DNA from: Tamarix chinensis | Taxonomy: Eukaryota; Streptophyta; Magnoliopsida; Caryophyllales; Tamaricaceae | Reading direction: 5' to 3' | Assembly (NCBI GenBank): GCA_030549775.1 | Contig: CM060174.1 | Span: 11,196,286-11,260,285 of the forward strand | DNA length: 64,000 nt | Shown: positions 56,585-64,000 of the stretch, piece after piece | Layout of the letters: each line of letters opens with the position of its first letter | How positions within the stretch are numbered: position 1 is the first letter of the stretch | Position numbers and translations under genes: made by a program | The notes under the pieces: generated by a model | Database searches by the model: none | Told to the model about the DNA's origin: nothing | Seen by the model: only the letters and a program-made list of their open reading frames with translations

Positions 56585-59500
56585 TAGAAAAGGAAACATA
56601 CATGACTTGGATCTTTGTTGATCGATCTATTTTGGACTATCAGATCCATTGCTCTACATACATAGTATCCACAATCTTTGTCGTTTTGCTATTGTGGACA
56701 CTGTCATATAAATTCAGTTAGCTCTCTAACTATTAGATATTAATTTTAATTAAAATAAAATATGAAATAGTTGCCTTCCTACTTACTATGACAGGCTCGT
56801 ATTGAACATTCTTTGGGTCTGGGACACCATTCCCACATCTCCTTTGATACGCTGTCTGTAGTGCCCTAATAAATAGAGTTGGATACACAATATTGTAAGT
56901 AAACATATATACCTCAAATAATGAAAGCTAGCTAGGCGAATATATGTATAAATAAGCTAATGAAATAAGAAGTGAAAAGTATACTAACATGTCGATAAAT
57001 ACCTTCCCACCACGACGAGCGACTTCAAAAGGCACGTCATAGGTTCAGAGGGAATCAAACACATAGGCTTTATTAAGATCAGGTCAGACGCCGTACAAAA
57101 CCCAATGTTCAGTTGGGAGGTGAGGAATGAGATAGAGCTTATTGTGTCCCTCAATCAAAATGTGATCCGCTAAATAGTTTATGTGCCTACCCTCTCTTAT
57201 TGTACTACCATCAGCTATGTAGTATGGGCACACAAACACAATAGAGGAGAGCATTCTCTTCATCGTAGCTCGAGTAGCTACCAACCTATGGACAATAAAA
57301 ACAATGCATATATGTTAATAAATAATAACTCATATAAGAGGTCATAAAAATTCCAATTGTATAAGTTAAGAGTACTAAAATCTCAAAATGAAATAATACT
57401 TACGTGACATAGACGACGACACTTATGGTTGACATCCATTCTTGATTATAAATGTCACTTATGTCAGTCATTGATACCATGTAAGTAGCATCGTCCCTCC
57501 CAACATACTCAGGACGATAATAAATGAAAATATAATTGTCCCTGAGGTAGTTTTGGGCATAAAAATATAATATAGCTAATGGTGGTGGAGGTTGGCTTTG
57601 CTGATCTGAAGAAGGAATCTTTTGTGGGGCAACTGATTTTTTAGATTTAGCACTCTTTCCTTTGGCAGCGCCTTATTTTGTGTTGCTCGTTCTGCTAGTA
57701 CCTCTCTTGGTTTTACTAGCAGAAGCAGTCTTCTTTTTTTATTCCTTTTTTGATTCCTTAATTGATAATATTAAACAAAATATATATTGAGCATATAAAT
57801 ATATATATATATGAAAAATGTATATATAGTGTAACTACTAAACAAGGTCTAATGAAGATGTCGAATGTCAATACCTCTTCAGTAGTGAGACGTATTTGAT
57901 CCGCAGGTCAAGCCACGAAGCTTCCATGAGCTTCTAGTACTGTGGTTGCCTCATCACCCTCTTTAAAACAAGGCAAGTGTGCACTGCCAATGATTGGAGT
58001 GTCAATACTCACCGGCCTTGTATTTAGGGCTAAATTGTATCGGTGGATTGTCTGTGTTTCAATATTGTGACTGATGCGGACCCTTCATTTTGCCAAAATT
58101 GTTGAAAGTTCATTCGCTAATAAGTCACATTTATGCAAACCCTAAAAAAAATATTACACATTATTAATAATTATTACACCGAATACATTTAATAACAATT
58201 CATAGTTTATTACTAATGCTATTTACATTAGGTATGTGAAGCTGATCATGGTCTACTGAATCGGATGGCTTATACCCTTGAGATTTAATAAATGACAACT
58301 CTTGATCCATTGTTGCCATCCGTTCAAATTCCACGTTCAATTTTTGGGTGAGGATGGCGACTTCCTCATTAGTGCTACGAGAACCACTAGATCGACCACA
58401 TATGCTCGTTCTCGTAACACCCAATCCAATGCCCTTGTGTCTTCTAGGGTGTTCTACAATTCCTGTAGCCTGGGCCACAATGCTATATTGGTCCACCTCC
58501 TCACCTTCTGACGTTTCAAGTGTGTCCTGTAAATTTAACTTATAGGAATAAGCATAATATTATAGTTTTCTAAAATAAAAGTAAGTAGGGTTCTAGATAT
58601 CTACAAACTTACAATTTTTTTGGCTGCAACATCAACATATTCATTGATATATCAATCTCTTGTTGCTCTAGCCTTCTTCCATAATGTACCAATATTGATG
58701 GGCGAGGTACATGGGTCCAAGTCTTGGGCTAGGAGCTACAAATCAAAAAATATTCTTCATTAAGAATATTATTATAATATTCAACATTTACATGTAAATA
58801 GATAATCACGAAATGCATACCAACTCCTCTTCAAGGCCCGCATAGCCTTTCCGAGCCATATTATGCCGGTATTTATTTTGCTTGGCAATCTCTTTATTTT
58901 GGGTACTTTTTCCTATGTGATAAGCCAAAACATAATGACATGGTTATTTCAATATTAAGCATAATACTGGGATTGATACAAAAAGTTTAATTGTTATCTA
59001 ACAAGTACCTTAAAATCCACCGTAAGACGATAAGCAATGAATTGGTTCCAACTTTCTTGATCGATGAAACCGTATCGTTTGGGTGGGTTCTGTAGTATAG
59101 AACCATCCTTCTTTCTATACATTTTTCTATGAGCTAAATATGACCTAAAGGTTCTTAGACGCTCCACACAATGTCTAAGAAGCCATTTCTTCCTAATCTC
59201 TGGGACATTGAACACTCTCTGCAAAATAAGACATGTAGATGTATACCGATGTTAATGTAATAAAATTAATAACATTTGACATACAAAAATGATTACATAA
59301 AATAGCATATTTATCATGATTTCCTGCCAAATATGCTCCTTATGACCTTGTGGAACCTGCTTCTAATTATTATAGGAGATAGGAACACGGTTACGGGTCA
59401 CAAGTGAAATGTAGGTCAAGAACATATCTACGTAAGGGCCGATGGGAAGATTGTAAGTATTCCATCCCAACTCGACTACTTCTCCTCTATTCCTCGTGTA

Positions 59501-59590
59501 TATAATAATTCTCATAATCGTAGGTCCTCTCTTCCCTTCTTCATCACTGCTATCCCTATCAATGTTTTTGTTGGCTATATCTCTACAAAA
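56585..59590 (-). pseudogene. Gene of CACTA element D: PF03004-like block plus Ulp1 protease, disabled
   Basis: Minus-strand pieces in order. 59590-59310: GKRGPTIMRI..NLPIGPYVDMFLTYISLVTRNRVP.., then YNN-stop-KQVPQGHKEHIW, where a Trp codon is TAG. 59222-59009: QRVFNVPEIRKKWLLRHCVE.., ESWNQFIAYRLTVDFKVL. 58915-58820: NKYRHNMARKGYAGLEEEL. 58735-58612 and 58530-58205: ..DQYSIVAQATGIVEHPRRHK.., SFIKSQGYKPSDSVDHDQLH. 58140-57840. 57755-57412. 57290-56995: Ulp1 with His (TEHWVLYG) and Asp (VFDSL), followed at once by a stop. 56872-56781. About 56712-56585: NDKDCGYYVCRAM, preceded by a stop at a Gln codon. The first two pieces resemble the plant transposon-associated PF03004 family (En/Spm). Most changes from B are C-to-T type. 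The gene cannot give a full protein. Confidence 0.8.
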
Positions 59591-59751
59591 AAAATAAATA
59601 AATAATGTTAGAATGTTATGTATTGAGCATAATAATGTACCATTATATTATCGATACGAATCATGCTTAGAAAGAATTAATCTCAAATGTATCATGCTAT
59701 TCTATATATATATACGAATCATGCTAACACGTTTCCAAAAATATATTAATA

Positions 59752-59836
59752 CTAACCCTAACCCTAACCCTAATTAACCATAATTAACCATAATTAACCA
59801 TAATAAACGATAAACCCTAACCCTAACCCTAACCCT
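59752..59836. repeat. Interstitial CCCTAA telomere-like tract in element D
   Basis: Two blocks of CCCTAA units (about 59753-59773 and 59813-59835) are separated by TAATTAACCA repeats. The 6-bp period matches human-type telomeres. The counterpart in element A is at 10517-10580, in the mirrored orientation expected from the opposite orientation of the two elements. Confidence 0.85.
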
Positions 59837-59942
59837 AGCTAATTAACCATAATTTATTATAATTAAACCTAACCCTAAACCACAAAAAAACCTAATCCCT
59901 AAACCTAGCTAAATGTAATTAAAGCATAATATATAAATCATA

Positions 59943-59948
59943 TTATTA

Positions 59949-60019
<71 letters not shown>
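59943..60019. repeat. (TTA)n microsatellite in element D
   Basis: About 25 TTA/ATT units with one GTT interruption, inside CACTA element D between the telomere-like tract and the leader. Nearby TG/TA dinucleotide runs lie at 60199-60240 and 60283-60314. Confidence 0.95.
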
Positions 60020-60198
60020 CATACACAATTATTTCTCTCTATTTAATTATTCACTTTTATATATTCCTTATTCTCTATATCTATTTAATCCTCATCAAAT
60101 AGCAATCATTAACATATGCATATGTAAAATATATTTGCATTTCATTATATGACATTTCCTATATCTTATTGCTAGTCTCCTATACTTATTATTGAAAA

Positions 60199-60238
<40 letters not shown>

Positions 60239-60284
60239 GTTTTTATGAGTGAAAATATATATAATTCTACACTCACATTCATAT

Positions 60285-60315
<31 letters not shown>

Positions 60316-61206
60316 AAAGGTCTCGGCCAACACATGCATTTGTTAATATATAACAATAACGCAACAAATTCAACAACAAACAACAAAATTTTGAGCCAAT
60401 ACATTCAACAACACATTTTCGAACGACAAACCACAATCTTTCAATAAAAAACAAACAAAACCTTATAGCAACATGCATGCATTTATATATATATATACAT
60501 ATATAACTAGATAAAAAGTTACGAGAGGAAGAACAAACACATACATAAAGTGAGCTAGCTACAAACACGACAGTGAGAATGTTGAGAGAGGCAAGGGCTT
60601 CAAACACGATGGAGGCTGAAGGTGCAAGTGCTAGCTAGCTTCGAAACAATGATAGCACACACATGCAGAGCCGATAATGGCAGAGGCGTGGTGGAGAGTT
60701 GGCGGTGCAAGGGTTTCCTTTACTTGAGAGGAGCTGGTGTGGTGGTGCGAGGGTTTGCAAATAGAAGGAGAGCAAGAGAACGAGGGTGCAGAGAGTCTGA
60801 AATTTTTTGCATGAAACAGAACTAAACGAAATATAAGTTTGATTTTGGGGTTTTAATAACGGTTCCTGCGACAACCGTTATTAAAAAGAGGATTTAATAA
60901 CGGTTCCTGAGAGAACCATTATTAAAACATCTTTTAATAACGGTTCTTCCAGGAACCGTTATTAAAAGCTTCTGACTTTTGACAACGGTTCTAATATGAA
61001 CCGCTATTAAATCCTCTTTTAATAACGGTTTACCTGAAACCGTTATTAAAACATCCGTCCAAATTATAATATTTCCCTTTTAATAACGGTTTTTAACTAA
61101 AACCGTTATCAAAACTCTCCCGCTCATTAATTTTCACGCGTTTGACAACGGTTGTAGAACTATTGTTATTAATGTCCCGTTATTATTTCCCGTTTTCCTA
61201 GTAGTG

Positions 61207-62690
61207 CAAGTTGTAAGCTAAAAATACATCTATACACCTTATATTACTTCCTCGAAATAATTAATATGGAAATGTGCCAATATTAAATCCTATTAAATGC
61301 TAGTAAGCTACTCCTATATTCAACTAGATTTAAAGTGTTAATCATAAGTGGAAGGATGTCAGTCTAAGTATCCAAAGTAGTACATCAACCATGTCTGGTT
61401 GTACTCCTCTCATTTGACCCACATGTATCTAAACATTCTAGTACTTTAGTTAAAATTATAAAACTATTTGGTGAAATATTATATAAGCTAGATATAATTT
61501 ATACATATAGATTCTAGTATGTTCATATAGTCACCTAGAAAGTATATAATCTTACATATTGTCACTATAAGGAAACCATCACAAGGCATGTACCATATAA
61601 ATCATACTTAGTAGAAGCATATATATAAACAATAACAATTAAAATAGAGTCAAATAACAATCTCATGACACAGAGAAAAATAATATTTTATCTCAAACCA
61701 TAATTTAGGGTTTCAACCCATTCCCCATTAATAAATATTTAGTTTGTCATAATAAATAAATAAATTTTACAAAAATATATATTAAAAGTATATATCATAA
61801 ATAGAGAAAGAAATAAAAAAATTAATTATGGATAAAAATTTACCAATTTATTCATATCAAAATTACTAAATTTGATTTGAAATCACTCTTTCAGTCTCTA
61901 TTTCTCTCTGTCTCTCCCCACTGGCCATACTTTTCGTGCATGCCAGCCTTCTCTCTCCTTTTTCTTTGCTTCGACGCTTTTGACTTTCTTCCCCCCCATG
62001 ACGTCTCTCTTTTTATTTCTCTTGATTCTTTTCTTTGGTGCCTACGACTTTCTTCCCCCTATGTCATCTTTCTTTTTCTTTCTCTTTCTGCTATGGTGCT
62101 AACTCCTATTACCTATCCCTTCTTCCTTCTCTCTCTTTTCTCTACTTTCTTCTACTATGCGTCAGACTTTTTGTGCCCATCCTCTTCTCTCTTTTTCTTA
62201 TTTTTCTCTCTTCTTTTTCTATGGTTGGTGGTGCTGACTATGCCCTCTATCTCTCTCTCTCTCTTGCTTATTCTCTCTTTTTCTTTGCATTAGGCATGCA
62301 CCTACTTTCTTTTTTTTTCTTTATTTACTTTTCTTCTCTGAATGGCTTCTCCCTATGTTGTTCGTCCCTTATTCCCATTTTACATTTTTTTTCTCCTATA
62401 CTCCTTGATCCTTGTGTCATCCTCTTTTTTTTTTCTTGTAAGCCTTTGGTCCAAAAGATGAAAAACCTTTTTTTTACCTAAAAAATAACATTAGAACAAA
62501 ATTAATAGATGATATTATACATTTAATTCATTTATTTTATATCATTTAGCTCAAATAATAAAATATAAAAGATTATTATCACTTAAGCACAAAATTATAA
62601 TTATTCTCATATATTACTCAAATAAAAGACTAAACACTAAGATCAAAGTGGTAAAAAAATATGTTAAAATATATACTCGTTATAACACAT
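61207..62690. repeat. LTR-like repeat, paralogue of the solo-LTR insertion site
   Basis: Colinear with 28663-28702 plus 33854-35205, but without the 5.15-kb solo LTR, so it represents the empty site. It includes a pyrimidine-rich block (61880-62460) whose ORFs are low-complexity Leu/Phe/Ser frames, and an AT-rich end shared with 13236 and 35205. Element D inserted at its left edge. No gene. Confidence 0.65.
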
Positions 62691-62956
62691 ATTAAGCACA
62701 CATATCAGGATAAATATCATGATATGCTAAAAATGACCAAAGTACCCCTAGGGCATATAATAATAATAATCATTTTAAAACATGAGTTTCTAAAGTATCT
62801 AATCACTTACCTCCATACTTAACAATAATTAAGACATGCTATATATTCTTACCAATATAAATATTACAATACGCTTAAATGAGTAAATTTCTTCCAGGGC
62901 ACATAATGGTAATAATTATGTTAAGAATGTGCCTAAACATGCTAAACCCTATCATA
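62691..62956. other. AT-rich spacer, nothing recognised
   Basis: Short AT-rich stretch between the LTR-like repeat and the start of the next transposon. CAAAGTACCCCTAGGGC (62747) resembles CCAAAATACCCCTAAGGCC at 55430-55448, so it is probably also LTR-derived. Confidence 0.3.
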
Positions 62957-64000
62957 CACTGCAAGAAAAAAAATTTATAGCAACAACACTTTTGCAATGA
63001 TAACACTTTGTTGTTGCAAAAAATTTCTTTTGGGAACAACAATTTTATGACATTGCAAAATTTTGTTGCAAAAAATAATTCGTTTATATGGTGGTGATTA
63101 GGAAATGTTTTGTGATGACATTTTCCATTTCAATGTATGCGATGGTTTATTTCCAACAACATTTATATGTTACAATATACAAAATGTTTTTGCAACAATC
63201 ATTTTTTTGTTATAAAATGTTGATTAAATTTATTTCAATGTCTATACTTTGATGTTTTGAAAAATTACTTATGATAATGATGATTAAGTGTCGTTGATAA
63301 ATATTGTTGTTTTAAATATTAATTTATTTTTCCTCATCAGATTCAATATGTGCAGAAAGATTAAAATGAATAAAATTATTTTCATGATAATAGTTTTTGT
63401 TGTAAGTTAAACATATAACTATTACCAACAATATTTTTTATTATCAAATATTTTATCAATTATTTCAATGATTATATTAGTTGCAATATACCTATCATTT
63501 TCTGTAACAATATTCACTTATTGTAAAGCATAAGAAAATAGAAAAGAAAAAAATTATAAACTAAATTATATTGGCTATCCCTACCCCGTTTCTCTCTCAT
63601 ATGTTTTGTCCAGTCTTCTACTTCATTTTTTGCATGATCTTATTCATAGTCTACTATCTTCTTTTTTGCTCTCCATCTTCAACTCCATCCTCCTTGTTAC
63701 CACTACCTTCTTCAACTCCCAATCTTTCCTCTATTGTGTTATTCTCATATAATTATATTGATTGGACACACTAATTTGTCTCAACATCCATCACCACAAT
63801 CAAAGTCCTAATTACCAAGTGGAATTTTGGTAAGAATTAATTCAATTTGATAAATAATTTTTCTTGATATAATTGATTGAAATGTTAGTTTAATAGCCAA
63901 TTTTGCTTCATTTTCATAAGTTACTATGTAATGCCATTCTATTATGATAATTGGAGCTCCATCTTATGTTGGTGGTGCTTAGATTAATTAGATTTATTCC
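62957..64000. mobile_element. One end of a third CACTA-like family (CACTG terminus), running off the window
   Basis: CACTGCAAGAAAAAAAAT at 62957 is the type of terminus seen in plant CACTA relatives. It is followed by short subterminal motifs in both orientations (TTGCAATG, TTGTTGCAAAA, TTTTGCAACAA) between 62990 and 63210. The other terminus is not in the window. The 67-residue ORF at 63571-63774 lies in a C/T-rich stretch and has no motif. No transposase is visible in the part present. Confidence 0.5.

Larger units (their letters stand above)
55848..61206 (-). mobile_element. CACTA element D, structurally complete, no transposase seen
   Basis: Starts CACTACCCCAAAAAG at 55848 and ends ..CCTAGTAGTG at 61206. 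It is flanked by CAA on both sides (55845-55847 and 61207-61209). Subterminal zones (55860-56090 and 60850-61140) are packed with TTTTAATAACGGTT palindromes. Its genes run right to left: a leader near 60900-60550, simple repeats and a CCCTAA tract, then PF03004-like exons (59590-58820), a middle part, and Ulp1 exons (57290-56590). I could not find a PF02992-type transposase, so it probably moved with help from another element. It is the reference copy for A and B. Confidence 0.9.

Noticed and set aside
59752..59836. True chromosome end
   Set aside because: Too short, internal to a transposon with both termini present, and followed by several kb of ordinary sequence on each side.
61877..62481. 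138- and 148-codon hydrophobic ORFs that look like membrane proteins
   Set aside because: They translate a C/T-rich stretch that recurs in diverged form at 34540-34880; Leu/Phe/Ser-only content, two overlapping frames, no conserved start or motif.

Overview
This is a nuclear segment of a flowering-plant genome. It holds one clearly intact protein gene, a PHT1-type high-affinity phosphate transporter at the left edge (327-1937, +). Almost everything else is transposon-derived and AT-rich. Short TTAGGG-type (not TTTAGGG) telomere-like tracts inside two transposons fit a lineage with human-type telomeres, such as Asparagales (for example asparagus). That placement is an inference of low confidence.

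Layout. 1-2.1 kb: the phosphate transporter. 2.1-9.5 kb: a decayed reverse-oriented copy of a very long LTR, then unassigned repeat sequence. 9.5-12.7 kb: CACTA DNA transposon A, complete with GTG target duplications, which has captured a B3 (REM-like) transcription-factor fragment and holds it as a long inverted repeat. 12.7-21.8 kb: nested pieces of LTR retrotransposons in both orientations, with a broken Ty3/gypsy gag and a tandem array of primer-binding-site-like modules. 21.8-24.3 kb: CACTA element B, truncated, carrying a well preserved Ulp1 (C48) protease. 24.3-28.7 kb: a truncated long LTR with two exact tRNA-iMet primer-binding sites behind it. 28.7-33.9 kb: a 5.15-kb solo LTR with perfect TATAG duplications. 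33.9-37.7 kb: further LTR-like sequence. 37.7-42.8 kb: a decayed Ty3/gypsy element (gag, protease, RT, RNase H, integrase) with a TRIM-like mini-retroelement inserted in its RT. 44.6-49.8 kb: CACTA element C of a second family, with another TRIM near its left end. 49.8-55.8 kb: decayed LTR copies. 55.8-61.2 kb: complete CACTA element D (CAA duplications) of the same family as A and B, with a PF03004-like plus Ulp1 gene broken by stops. 61.2-62.7 kb: an LTR-like repeat paralogous to the flanks of the solo LTR. 62.96 kb to the end: one end of a third CACTA-like family (CACTG terminus).

How the parts relate. Elements A, B and D share termini, subterminal palindromes and coding remnants. D shows the gene layout on the minus strand, B keeps the best protease half, and A is a deletion derivative in which most of the middle is replaced by the B3 inverted repeat. 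Read-through from A's 5' side would give a fold-back RNA of roughly 410-425 bp matching a host B3 gene, and this is the most interesting object in the window. The long LTRs form one diverged superfamily. They share a terminal GGTGTTACA-type end, a conserved box and stem-loop about 100-150 bp before the end, and minisatellites with a CCGGTCCACCGG core. All identities were judged by eye; no searches were run.
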